Assembly (NCBI GenBank): GCA_000818945.1
Contig: KN805418.1
Span: forward strand, 7,456-71,455
Length of the DNA stretch: 64,000 nt
Direction: 5' to 3'
DNA from: Schizochytrium sp. CCTCC M209059
Lineage: Eukaryota > Sar > Bigyra > Thraustochytrida > Thraustochytriidae
Shown: positions 9,773-20,000 of the stretch, piece by piece
How positions within the stretch are numbered: the first letter of the stretch is position 1
How the letters are laid out: each line of letters begins with the position of its first letter
Notes under the pieces: generated by a model
What the model was told of the DNA's origin: nothing
The model's input: the letters and a program-made list of their open reading frames with translations, nothing else
Database searches by the model: none
Made by a program: the position numbers and the translations under genes

Positions 9773-10291
9773 ATGGAGACTATTGAGCAGCAGCAGCAGG
9801 AGCATCACCAGCAGCAGCAGCAGCAGGAGGAGCATCACCAGCAGCAGGAGCGCAAGGGCAAGCGCAAGGCGCGCTGGAAAAGCCTAAGCAGCTTTCTGAC
9901 GTGCCTGGAAGGCGAGCTTGTCACGGTGGAGCTCAAGAATGACACGCAGATTACAGGATACCTTGACTCGGTCGACGTCAAAGATATGACGGTGGTGCTT
10001 GGCAAAGCCTCGCAAACTTGGCTCGAAGGCCCGCGGCGAGGCCAACGCGGCGAGGCTCTCGAGATTGTCATGATCCTTGGAAGTCGTATTCGGTATGTTC
10101 ATCTGCCCGACAATCTTGATGCCGATGCGGAGATGTGGGCATGGCACGCGCGCCGTACAAAGGCTGCTTTTCGACGCAACTACATTGTTGATCGAAAGAA
10201 GCACCACCACGAAGGCGAGAGTGGCTTGGCTGCACAATCAAGTCAAAGCGTGCACAGAGAAGCTTTGCCCTCGCTTGGCGAGAGGGATTGA
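9773..10291 (+). CDS. Sm/LSm-fold RNA-binding protein, SmD1/LSM10-like
   Basis: 172 residues. After a Gln/His-rich N-terminus (residues 4-25, CAG/CAC-encoded) comes a Sm fold. Sm1 is around residues 40-75 (VTVELKNDTQITGYLDSVDV) and Sm2 around 100-120 (ILGSRIRYVHLPDNLD). Sm1 resembles SmD1 and Sm2 resembles LSM10, the U7 snRNP subunit that replaces SmD1 in animals. A basic region follows (RRTKAAFRRNY and further on). A long loop (about 78-97) separates the two motifs. The role could be a core snRNP subunit or a specialised Sm-like ring component. SmD1 itself normally ends in RG repeats, which are absent here, so LSM10-like or a divergent paralogue is more likely. The start is ATG. Confidence 0.78.
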   Translation: METIEQQQQEHHQQQQQQEEHHQQQERKGKRKARWKSLSSFLTCLEGELVTVELKNDTQITGYLDSVDVKDMTVVLGKASQTWLEGPRRGQRGEALEIVMILGSRIRYVHLPDNLDADAEMWAWHARRTKAAFRRNYIVDRKKHHHEGESGLAAQSSQSVHREALPSLGERD

Positions 10292-10517
10292 ATAAAAGGC
10301 TCACAGAGCAGGGTCAAATGAGCAAACGACGGTACATTACGAATCTGAATCGATGGGCGTCCGAACACACTGCCCGTCGGACTTTTATTTATACATTTGC
10401 AATCACGGACCGCAAGAGATGGCTTGGTGCAGCAAGAGACGGTTTGAGCCCCCTTCCCGCCTCCTTATGTTTGGCAAAGCGGAAAAAAGAAAAAGAAAAG
10501 TTGATCAAAGTTCTATT

Positions 10518-11591
10518 TCATTGCACAAAAGGGTCAGCCTGGTGGGCAAGCCAAGCAACGGCTTCCAAGAGCTCACGTCTTTTTTCCGAAATCTCTACTT
10601 CGAGTTTGTTGGCCGCGCGCGTAAGGTCGACTTTGCGCATGGTATCTTCCTCCTGGGAACTACCACTATGTAACAGTGCATGGCCTCCAAGACCTCGCCC
10701 TTTGCGTACCTCTAGGGACGCGATCGTTGCCACAACATCTACTAGCACGTCGGCTACATCTGTGGGAAGGGTAGCGGGATTTTCTTCGTCAAGATCGCCG
10801 CCAAGAGCGAGCGCCACGGCAAGCGCAAGAAGCCCGCGTCGCCTCTTTGCAGCGTACATTTTTTTTGCCTTGAGCTGTTGCTCCATTCTCTGCGCGCGTT
10901 CCCGCGTTAGCTTGCTATCAATGTCGTATACTTCTTCCATTTCCCGTTCTTTTCGCTGTTGATCTCTCTGGCGCTTTGTCTCTGCGTCTTCTTGGTCTTT
11001 TAAATGTGCGAAAATGGCTTCTGCAAGCGCTGCAGAGGCCTTGGCGTCTTCAATAGCCGCCACAGAAACCTCTGGGCTGAGTCCGGCCATTTGAGCTGCA
11101 AAGAGTTTTAGCGAGATGCGCGATTCGGGTGTCAACGCAGGATGCTCGGCCGCAGCCTGTGCCAGTGGCCCGGCACCCGCAGAATCAAGAACTTTTCGTA
11201 GATACCTGCGCGTTAGTTCGCTTGCGCTCCCTTGAAGTGACCTGCTATGGTCGTCGCGAGCGTTGAGACACAGCGCGCGACGCATCAACCACTCCCCGTG
11301 AACTTGAGCGAGCCAACTCGCGCTGAGAAGCTGCGCGTTTAGCTTTTCTGTTCCTTCGGCAGCTAAAATCTTTGCATGTTTTTTCAGGAGCTTTTCCAGG
11401 ATGACGAGTCTCTCTGCGCTTGCGATATCGTTTGCGACCGGTCTTGTTCGCTCGCCCCAAATGCGAAGGTCCTGCGTAAATTCTTTCGCGCCGACTTCGG
11501 CGCAGTCGCTGGCGCTTAATGCGAAAGGAAAAGCGCCACTACGTTTGGCGAACGCTGCGTCCACGCTCGCTACGAGCGCCGCGCCGTCCAT
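10518..11591 (-). CDS. Hypothetical helical protein with central charged coiled coil
   Basis: 357 residues from the first ATG of the frame. The frame stays open upstream to 11826 through a GCT/GCC (CAG) repeat, but only with non-ATG codons, so I place the repeat in the 5' UTR; translation from an upstream non-AUG start would add a poly-Ala tract. No family is recognised. The protein is almost entirely helical: an Ala/Leu-rich first two thirds, a strongly charged segment (about residues 205-255, rich in Lys/Arg/Glu/Gln and probably coiled coil), then a hydrophobic stretch LLALAVALALGG, and a last helix. No transmembrane or catalytic motif stands out. It is tail to tail with the Sm-like gene (226 bp apart). 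Confidence 0.62.
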   Translation of the reverse strand: MDGAALVASVDAAFAKRSGAFPFALSASDCAEVGAKEFTQDLRIWGERTRPVANDIASAERLVILEKLLKKHAKILAAEGTEKLNAQLLSASWLAQVHGEWLMRRALCLNARDDHSRSLQGSASELTRRYLRKVLDSAGAGPLAQAAAEHPALTPESRISLKLFAAQMAGLSPEVSVAAIEDAKASAALAEAIFAHLKDQEDAETKRQRDQQRKEREMEEVYDIDSKLTRERAQRMEQQLKAKKMYAAKRRRGLLALAVALALGGDLDEENPATLPTDVADVLVDVVATIASLEVRKGRGLGGHALLHSGSSQEEDTMRKVDLTRAANKLEVEISEKRRELLEAVAWLAHQADPFVQ

Positions 11592-11619
11592 TCTTCTTGT
11601 TTCAGGGTGCTGTGCTCTT

Positions 11620-11664
<45 letters not shown>

Positions 11665-11697
11665 GCGGCAGCAGCAGCGGCGGCAGCAGCAGCAGCG
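11620..11697. repeat. CAG/CTG trinucleotide repeat, about 26 units
   Basis: A nearly pure run of GCA/CAG with a few CGG interruptions. It lies just upstream of the chosen ATG of the minus-strand coiled-coil gene. It is open in several frames, giving Ala, Ser or Gln tracts. Confidence 0.9.
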
Positions 11698-11873
11698 GTC
11701 AAGGTTTCGTAAACTCTGCCAAGCCCTTCCACGTTCAACGAAAGTCCGCGATCTCGTTTTCGTGCCGACCTTGGGCGCTGCAAGAGCCCGGGAGCCCAGA
11801 TGTGATTGATTGGGACTCCGTGCTAGCGCCTGCTACCCTCTGTAACGGACATTATCATTGACCTTTCGGAAAA

Positions 11874-13062
11874 ATGGCAGATCTTTGGGGTCAGTCAAAG
11901 AGGGCGGGCGGGCGGGGCGACGACGTCCTTGCGCGAAAAGGCGGAAGAGCTCGTGGGCCAAGGTCGTCATGCAGAGGGACTCGAGGTGTTGGAGACGGCA
12001 CTCGCTGCACTCTCTTCGTCGGAAACAGAGGAAGCGTCAGCGATTGTTACATCGATAGCAAATGTACACTGGACAGAAGGGCGACCCAAAGAGGCCAAGA
12101 GCAGATTTGAGACTTTGATCAAAGCGACGAGTGACGCGCTGGGCGAGCATGATCCAGCGGTCATTAGAACCATCTTTGCGGCAGGTCACGCGTGCACGGA
12201 ATCACGACATTTGTCGGAGGCGGCCGACTTTTTCCACAAGATTCTTCGCACGGACGACCTCAATGCAGAAATGGCAGTGCGCGCGACTTGGGCGCTCGCG
12301 AAAGTCTTCGACGAAGAGTGCAATTTTGATGAAGCGCAGGAGTTCTATGAGAGAGCTCTCGAAATGGAGCAACATAGAACAGGTGCAAAAGATGCAAAAA
12401 TACTTTTGGCCATCGCAGATCTGAAAAGATCCCAGGAGCAATACGATAAAGCGCTCGTGTACTACGAGGAGGTAGCTAACATGTACCGTGGCCTCGCCCT
12501 CAACTCTCAGCAGGCCTTTGCCTCCCTATCACCGGTGCTTCATGCAATTGGAGGTGTCTACGAGGTCCAGAATCGAGCCGACGAGGCTATTGTCACATAT
12601 ACTGAGCTTGTCGAGCGAGCCAAGACAGTATTTGGCGCGAGACATGCGCAAGTTGCCACCTTGCTCTCTGAAGTAGCCTGGCGGTGTTTACAAGCGGAAT
12701 ATCATGACCAAGCCATACACTTTTATGCACAAGCCTTAAACATTCGCAAAGAAGATGAAAAAGGGCTGCGAAGCTTGTCAGTGGCATTCACACTCGATCC
12801 CATGGCCAAAGCATACGCGGCTCTCGGGCGCCAAAGAGAAGAGATCGAATGCCTCGACAAGGCGCTCTGTATTTGGAAAAAGTTTCGAGGCCCGCGCGAC
12901 GCCATCGTCGCCAGGACGCTGCAGCGAATTGGGCAGGCACACATGGCCTTGCAACAATGGGAAAGAGCAAAAGCATCGCTTACAGAAGCGTTCAACATGC
13001 ATCCCTCCATGCCTGGCTTGCGAGAAGACGTGGAAAAGTCCGAACGCGCGGCTGCCGAGTAG
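11874..13062 (+). CDS. Tetratricopeptide-repeat protein, kinesin-light-chain-like; start needs a frame change
   Basis: The TPR reading frame is open from 11827 to 13062 and encodes at least 377 residues of repeats of about 40 residues (motifs such as FDEAQEFYERALEME, YDKALVYYEEVANMY and YHDQAIHFYAQALNI). The pattern resembles kinesin-light-chain/TPR_12 proteins that act as protein-binding scaffolds. It has no in-frame ATG before residue 116 of that frame, although the segment before it is good TPR sequence. The only well-placed ATG (11874, MADLWGQSK) is one frame off. A GGGC tetranucleotide run at about 11901-11919 lies between them, and removing one 4-nt unit would join the frames. Known introns here are 95 nt or longer, so an intron in this short space is unlikely. 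An assembly error, a real polymorphism or a non-AUG start are the options. Confidence 0.75.
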
Positions 13063-13168
13063 AGGAGCCCCCACACGGTCAATATTCTAGCGATTTGACA
13101 TTTACGCGGTGGCGTCACGCACTGAAAATTACGCATATACACGCACTAGCAACTTTACTTTATAAATT

Positions 13169-13978
13169 TCACATTGTATCCTCGTGTTCCTCGTTCGCTC
13201 CAGCCCACAGCTTTGCCAAGAGGGATGTAGGCACGATCCAGCCTAGTGTTCTTTTCCAAACAATGTAGATGACGACAAGGAGGAAAAAGGAGAATCCGCC
13301 CACAATGGTCATTTTGTCAAGCCATTCCTGGTGCTGCAACTCCTTGAGAACGGCGTCGGAGCGTCCCGCAGCAGATGAGTACGAGCTATATTCCTCATAG
13401 GTTGATTGGATCTTTTTGCCATCGTCTTTGAGCACATTATCCGTTTCGGCGAGGCGACGGATTTCTCGAGCCAAGGTTTCGCGCGTTCGACGAAGTGACG
13501 ATGTGACATCGCGGGATTTGTCCAGCATGCTTGCTTGATCGAGCATCTGGCGCCGTGTACTACTCTCCTCGCCATTACTGCCTGATTTGGAAAGAAGAGC
13601 TGTGCGCTCGGCTGCATGTTGGCGCTCGCTGGCGACGCGCGCGGCGCGCTTGGCCTCCGCGAGCCTTCGCCGCTCCTGCTGCACCTTGGCGCCCAACGTT
13701 CGTAGCTTCGCCTGATACTCACGTACGGTTTGTGGGAGATCCTCCTCTTCTGCGGCGACCTTGGCAGCCTGCACTGCGGCCTCGAGTCTTGCTACTGCTG
13801 CCCCGGCACCCGCGACGAGCGTCGAAAGGTCGGTCCTGTTGATCGCGGTCGACGCTGATGTCAACGGTGCCAGTTCGCTGCTTGTGTGTTTCCTTGCATC
13901 AAGCGCCGCGTCGAGCCGACGCGCTGCCTCTACTAGCGCCGTCTCCGCCTGCGCATACGCGCCAGCAGCGCCGCTCAT
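13169..13978 (-). CDS. SEC20: Sec20-like SNARE (BNIP1 family)
   Basis: 269 residues from the first ATG; upstream extension uses only GTG. The N-terminal half is Ala/Glu-rich and helical. The C-terminal part matches Sec20: a SNARE-type heptad region (SLRRTRETLAREIRRLAET and on), then a single membrane anchor (about residues 216-235, GGFSFFLLVVIYIVWKR). Sec20 acts in retrograde Golgi-to-ER fusion with Ufe1/Use1/Sec22. The stretch after the anchor is long for Sec20 (about 30 residues) and ends in an acidic tail; I see no clear HDEL-type retrieval signal. It is convergent with the TPR gene. Confidence 0.85.
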   Translation of the reverse strand: MSGAAGAYAQAETALVEAARRLDAALDARKHTSSELAPLTSASTAINRTDLSTLVAGAGAAVARLEAAVQAAKVAAEEEDLPQTVREYQAKLRTLGAKVQQERRRLAEAKRAARVASERQHAAERTALLSKSGSNGEESSTRRQMLDQASMLDKSRDVTSSLRRTRETLAREIRRLAETDNVLKDDGKKIQSTYEEYSSYSSAAGRSDAVLKELQHQEWLDKMTIVGGFSFFLLVVIYIVWKRTLGWIVPTSLLAKLWAGANEEHEDTM

Positions 13979-14728
13979 GTCGTTGACGATTGCCCCCCAA
14001 ACCCAACTCTGTTGTATACTACTACCCTCAAACTCCCCGTGAATTTCGAAGCGCAACACATGATGAGTTCGCGAGTGGAGCAACACCACCACGTGGCATA
14101 ATTTTTCGAGGTTGTGGGAAGCCTTCGGACGACGAGTCGTTGTCCGAACGTTGACAGGAATACGCGCTCGTTCGAACGAAATTAAAAGTCAGCAAGTTCT
14201 GACGGGATCAAACCCGATCAAACGTCATTAAAAACAGATCAAGGAATGAATCAATGAATGAATGCATGGGATGACGAGGAGACGAACTCCAGCTTTATGA
14301 TTTTTAGGTGGTCTTAGGTGGTGTGGAAAGTATCTCGCTACGGCGCACCAAAACGCGCGTGTGTATGTTTTGGGTTTGCCGAGAGCGAAGAGCCTGTTGT
14401 CAATGTAGTCCTAGAAAATGCTGGCCAGGAGTTTGAAGTCTAGAGATTGCCTTTGCGCTGCAAGAAGAAACTCTTTCCCGCAAGACGCAGAGACAAAGAA
14501 AGAGAGAAAGGGAGAGAGAGAGATGCACAGGACAGTAGTCGATAGCCTAAAGGCTTGCAGACGCGCTATAGCGCCCGGTAGCTCGTCAAGGGCGTCTCAA
14601 CCACGACAACACTGAGTGAGTGCCCAACTAACTGTCTGCCTGGTGCTGCATAGGATTGACCAAAGACAGCCAGTAGAAGCAGTTGTATGGTGGTTTTATT
14701 GGTGGTGGTAGTGATACTGCAATTTTGT
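13979..14728. other. Intergenic: upstream of SEC20, downstream of cytochrome b5
   Basis: No supported gene. It contains AT-richer stretches with short direct repeats (AATGAATCAATGAATG near 14245, and TTAGGTGG twice near 14305-14320). Confidence 0.55.
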
Positions 14729-14958
14729 TTAGGCCTGAAGCTTGACCGCGGCAAAGATGGCAAACAGGATGGCAAGCACAGCGATCATCATGGTCATGCT
14801 CGGGCCCTCACTGCCCGATCTGGTGGTCGCCGAAGACGAAGAAGTGTCGCCACCCTCGACGTTACCGACAAAGTACTTTTTAAGCGTCTCCTGCGCCTCG
14901 GCGCTGTCTGTGTGCATGTTACGTCGATTTGGAGCTCATGGGTCAGTCATTCAGAATG

Positions 14959-14993
<35 letters not shown>

Positions 14994-15306
14994 CTCGAGT
15001 CCATTCACAAGAACGAAACTCAAAGCGAGACAACTTACGGCCCGTGTCGAGAAACTCCTCGGTGGCATCCTGGCCTGCGCAGTCGGCAATGATTTCCGGT
15101 CCACCAGGGTGCTCCTCAAGGTACTTGTCGACCTTGTACACCTTGCCCATGATGATGATCATGAGATCATTTTCCTCATTCGTGTGTCCGGCCACTTCGC
15201 CGCGCGTAAAGACCTTGACGCCATCATCCGCGGGAGCGCTCTTGGCGGGCTCCGCCGCAGGGTCGGCGCTGGTCGCAGCGGCCTTGCTGTCCTCGGTGTT
15301 GTTCAT
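14729..15306 (-). CDS. Tail-anchored cytochrome b5, two exons
   Basis: Exons 15306-15039 and 14907-14729 join to give 148 residues. The junction restores GH-S-A in the second haem motif. Exon 1 has VFTRGEVAGHT, then the first haem ligand in EEHPGG; the second axial His is completed by the splice (DTG|HSAEAQ). The haem-binding core ends near KKYFVGNV. The C-terminus is a hydrophobic tail anchor (MTMMIAVLAILFAIFAAV) with a very short lumenal end, as in ER or outer-mitochondrial cytochrome b5, which donates electrons to desaturases and other oxidases. The start is the ATG at 15306 (MNNTEDSK); the frame is open further upstream through low-complexity codons, including an ATG (MKKEGG) that I judge less likely. 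The intron donor is GTAAGT. Confidence 0.9.
14908..15038 (-). other. Intron of the cytochrome b5 gene (131 nt, phase 1)
   Basis: The donor is C|GTAAGTTG at 15038 and the acceptor is CACACAG|AC at 14908. Splicing here restores the conserved haem-ligand HS. On the coding strand the middle is a (GA)n run (the CT run at about 14959-14986 on the plus strand), so a classical polypyrimidine tract is missing. Confidence 0.85.
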
Positions 15307-17086
15307 AGTGGCGTCGTCGCCGTTCGCACGTGCGTCTCGCTCCCTTTTTTCCTCTTGTGTAGCGGCAGCAGCAGCAGCAGCAGCAGTAGCAGCAGCTACG
15401 CGCGAGCGGCGCCCTTGCTTCTGCGCGTCCGCCTGCCTGTCTGTCTGACGTCTCGCAGCCCGCTCTCTCTCAGGTCGTGCGCGCGGGCGGTGTCTGGTGC
15501 AGCGCGATGAGTTGGCGTCTGCTGCCGTCGCAGCGTCACCTCCTCCTCCTCCTTTTCCTCCTTCCTTTTTCATTCTTCTTTCTTCTTCTTTTCCTCCTTC
15601 TCCCCTTACTTCTTTCTGCGACCCAAGTAGGCTATAACCGCGAGCCAATGGACGTTCGAAGAATAACTCTCTTGCGCGCGTACATACTTCACTTTTCGCA
15701 TGGCGCAATCATCTCGGCGTGGCGCGCCACAGTCGCTGGCTGGGTGTGATGACACAGTCACCACCTCATCATGGCCTGCGAAAGTGCACTGACGCGGCAC
15801 CGAAATCGGTAGTGAATGCAAAGAGCGAGACGTTCGAAAGGGGAGGGAGGGCATCACCGTCCGTCGCCGGTGAAAGACAAGCGCGGCGCCGCGAGACCAG
15901 CTGCACTGCCTTTGATAGGAAGCGTCCCTTCTGGGTTTGTTAAGAATCGCATCGCATGGGACGATCTCGTTGCGTAGAGTTAGTTTCATGCACTGCTTCC
16001 GGGGGAAAACTAAGAATAAGTACCGGAGGAGACTCATCAATACAATGGCCGAGATGATCGCGAGTAGCACGATGGTATTTGAAGATGAAGAAAAAGGAGA
16101 AGATGCATGACGAGTTCGCGACATATGTAAGAGTGATTCGCTCCAACGACGATAAGGTTTCCTTCGTGACTACTTGCCGCTTGTCCCTACCGGAGAAAGA
16201 TAGCAATGCTGAGCTGACCACATCGATGAGGGCGTGTGAGAAACCTTTTCACACAAGAGCCTGAGCGAGAGCAAGAGCAAGCATCGGTAACACAATGTCA
16301 GAGTGGTTTGAATCAACGAGGATAAGGTTTCCTTCGTGACTGCTTGCCGCTTGCCCCTACCGGAGGATGATAGCAATACTGAGCGGACCACATCGATGAA
16401 AGCATGTGAGAAACCTTTTCACGCAAGAACCTGAGCAAGACTTATCTGGTAATATTGAGATGAGTTCAACGATAAGTGTTCCCCACGCATTAAAGTCCGG
16501 CAGTGAGCGAGTACAAGCGAGCAGGCGAGGCATAAAGTACTTTCCATCACTCTCCTCCTTCTCTTCCTCCTCCTCCTCCATCCTTCCCGAGCGCGGGAAG
16601 ACCAAAGAATTCGTAGAGAAAAGGCGACTTTTCAAGGCGGTGAAACAAAAGAAAGCTGAGCTTAGGCTTGAGCTTTTCAACGCCAAAGCCGAAACCAATG
16701 CTGGCCAAGAAAAAGACGCAGATTCTCATTGATTGCTTGGATGCCGATATTTGCTGACGATCTTTGCTGTCTCTCCCCAGCTTCCATCCTTCTTTCTTTG
16801 GAACAGCCAGAATACTTCCGATTTTGGTACAATTATCGTGGCCGGGTCAGATTGATGTTAAAGAGGCTTGTCCTTTCCCAAAGCTCAAGGAGAAGCCACG
16901 ATGCGAAAAAAAAAAGTATCCTTGTTTTTGTTGAAGTGGGACAAAGTCCTCTCCTCTATCTACTAAGGTTTATTTAGGTAACTCGCTCTGCGAGTGCGTT
17001 GCCCGTAAGATAACGGATCACAATGCAACCTGGATAAATGCTTGTTGGCTTCTGCGCACCAATTACCTGCACGTCTGCAACAACTC
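15307..17086. other. Intergenic: cytochrome b5 upstream region, tandem repeat and helicase 3' flank
   Basis: 1.8 kb without a convincing gene. It has a CAG/CTG run near 15362-15400, a CT/TTC-rich stretch near 15540-15615 and a degenerate ~170-bp tandem repeat (about 15981-16460). A weak plus-strand open frame (16406-16732) starts with GTG inside the last repeat copy, and I do not accept it. Confidence 0.5.
15981..16460. repeat. Degenerate tandem repeat, unit about 170 bp, roughly 2.5-3 copies
   Basis: The two best copies are aligned by the shared string GATAAGGTTTCCTTCGTGAC at 16151 and 16321 (offset 170). They stay similar over about 120 bp, through CTTGCCGCTTG, CTACCGGAG, GACCACATCGATGA and GTGAGAAACCTTTTCAC. 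A decayed earlier copy is suggested by TACCGGAG at 16021, 167 bp before the same string in the next copy. A decayed start of a further copy follows at about 16461. No known element is recognised. Confidence 0.8.
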
Positions 17087-20000
17087 TTAGTTGGCAGGCG
17101 GCGCAGGGGCCTGGGCCTCGGCGTGACTGACGCTGGCCTCGTCGAACTTCTTCCAGTTGCGAGTTGCGCACTCGTCAAGGATGTAGCGAATACGCACAAA
17201 GGCCTTGCGAATGAGGTTTTGCACGGGCTGCAGCTCCGGGGAGCGGCCGAGCACGTTCGAGGTGATGCGCAAAATCTCACCAACGTTCCAGATGCGCTCA
17301 CGAAGATGATGCTGCACCGGCGTGGGCAGAGCAGGATCGATCTGGTTGCGCACAAAAGAGGCATAAACCATGTTATCGAGCGGGGCATCCATGGGCACCG
17401 GCAGCAGCATCTGCTCCTTGTAGGGCAGATCACTGTCGAGAATACGCTGCTGGCTTTCGTTCAGGATCTCGGTCCAGCGATCCCACTCGTCGTCCGGTGA
17501 ATGAGGAAAGGGAAGAGGGCGCGCCCACTTGAGCGCATCGGCCGACCCGGCGGCGCTCTCGAGCTCCGCCTCGGAAAACTCGTGGTGAGGCTCGCGGGAG
17601 CAAATGCGGCAAAAGAGCAAGAACATGCTCGTTTGGTGCGCAACATCGGCGTCCTTGTCGAACTGGTTGTACACCAGATCGCGGTACTTCTTGACCATGG
17701 GCTCCAAGAGGTACTCGAGCGCCAGCGACTCCGGGAGAAACTTGCGCAGCTCCCAGACCAGTTCCGGAATGAGGTAGTTGTACGAGGACGGAGGGTGATC
17801 GAGAATACCGAGCTGCTTGATCCAGTTCTCGGCCACACCATAGTAGTCCTCGACCTTTTTGTTGTCGAGCCACTCTTCGAGAGGGGTGGCGCAAATGTCC
17901 TGCATTTTCTCCGTGGTGAGCGGGGCACCAGCGACCTCGTAACGCTTGTTCATCTCCAACTGAAGCGGGATGGTCGGGTACAACGGCCAGCGGCCCGTGA
18001 CACGCGGCAGACGACCGCGCAGCAAGTTCTTGAGGCGGCTCGGTGCAAAACCACAGTAAATAAGGTTACCCTGACGATCGAGGCCACGGCGACCCGCACG
18101 GCCTGCCATCTGCTGGTGCAGAAGCGGGGTGAGCCACTCCGGACCGGGGTCGCCAAAGAAGACAGCCGAGCGAAAGGGCATGTTCACACCATAGGCCAGA
18201 AGCTCGTCACTAAAAACGATGCCCAGACGGCCCTGCTGCGCCATGGCCTGCACGAGGCGCTGGTAGCCGGAGCTCAGACCCTCAATGTACATGCCAATGC
18301 CGCGACGCAGGCCGCGAATAAGTGGGTGCGGAAGGTCGCCGCTGGGCGGGAGATCGTCGCGCAATTTGTCCTCCACGTCGCGCGTCTCCACAGCGCTCAT
18401 GCCACGACCCGGAGGGGTGAGCACAAAGTCTGGGTGCGGCGTGTTCACATCAACCGCCTCATTCACACCCGACTCGCCAAACTCCTGGGCCTCGGCCATG
18501 GCATCGTCATCGTCGCCACGCTTGCCAGCGCGCTTGGCCGCCTTTTCGCGAAGCTTCTCCAAGCCCTTGGACTTGCGCTCAAGATCGCGACGAAAGTTGG
18601 GGTGCGTGCGGAGCTCGCGTTCCTCGAGCTCGCGAAGCATGCCGTCGAACATACTCTGGCAACGCACGCTATCGAGCTGGAAGCAGATTGCGGGCGTGCG
18701 CTCGGACCTGTGCAGGTCAAAGGTAAGATCTGCCAGAGCGGAGTTGCTCGTGTTCACGGCCGAGGACTCGAGGGCCTTTTCGACCTTGCCCATGAGCTTC
18801 TCTGCCGTCTCGCGGTCGAACTTGGCGAGTTCCTCCTTGGACTTGGAAAGCATGGGCTTGCGTGCCTTCTTGATGGTCTTGATGTTGTTGCCGGGCGCCA
18901 AAGAAGCAAGGAGCAGCGCGCACAGGTCGGGCTCTTCCTTGGCGATCTTGACGAGGCGCTCCTTGAGTGCGTCTTCGTACTCTTTGGCCTGCATGAGCGT
19001 TACGCGCTGCGATCCCTTGGGCGCAAAAAAGGTTTTCGGTTTGAGGTCGCTCACATCAAAAGCTCCCTGCGCGAGAGCATCCATGGCCTTGAAGAGGGCA
19101 TAGGCGTCAACCGGGGTAAAGGCAAGATCGCTCGAGGCGTACTCTTCGCTCGCCAAGTAGTCCACGGAAAGGACCGAGCAAGGGTGCAGGGGCTGGAGCT
19201 TGCCGTCAGTGACGTTCTCTCCGCCCACCTTGCTCATTGACGCTTCGTCGTTATCCTCTACGGCGGCTGCAGACTCGCCCATTTCGTTCTGGGAAGCCCA
19301 CACGTAGCGCTGCAAGTTAATGAAGCGGGACTTGTGCACCACCAGCTCAATCTCACCCTCGCCCACAATAGTCTCCCACCAGTTTTGCAGCTCGGTTGCG
19401 TTACCGATGGTAGCTGAGAGCGCGAGGACCTTGCAGGTCTTGGGGATGGCGCGAATGAGGCGCTGCAGCGCCGGGCCATCCTGGTTGTTGAGCGAATGGA
19501 TCTCATCACCAACCATGTAGTCAAAGTCGAAGCCGACCTGCTTAGTGAGGCCACTCTCGAGCGAGTGCGGCGTACCCACAACCACAGTCCACTTGAGAGG
19601 AACGTACGAAAGCGTGGGAACAAGAATGGCAACGTCAACCTTGAGTGCGCGCAGCATGGCGGCCACCTGCCATGCGAGCGGCTCGGAAGGCACCGTGAAA
19701 AGCACCTTGAGCCCGGTCGTGCAGACAAAGGTGGAAAGCACGGTCTTACCGCTCGACGTAGGCGCCGTAATGAGCACGGACTTGCGCTTGTTAATGAGGT
19801 CAATCACGTGCAGCTGCCACTGATCGAGCTTGAATTTGCCCGAGAGCGAGTGAAGGTTCAGCGGCGGCAGACGATCGCTCATGGCTGTAAGCTGGAAGTC
19901 AAAGATGTTCATGCCGCCGAGAGCCTCGCGCGAGTTGCGGATCTCCGCGGCCTGCTTGATGACGTCTCCGTACGGCTTGAAGGCAGCCTTGCGCTCCTTC

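Noticed and set aside
15477..15749. Leu/Phe-rich plus-strand open frame that looks like a membrane protein
   Set aside because: The hydrophobic run is simply the TTC/CTC-rich DNA upstream of cytochrome b5.
16406..16732. Plus-strand open frame of about 108 residues
   Set aside because: It starts with GTG inside a tandem-repeat copy, is low in complexity and has no recognisable features.
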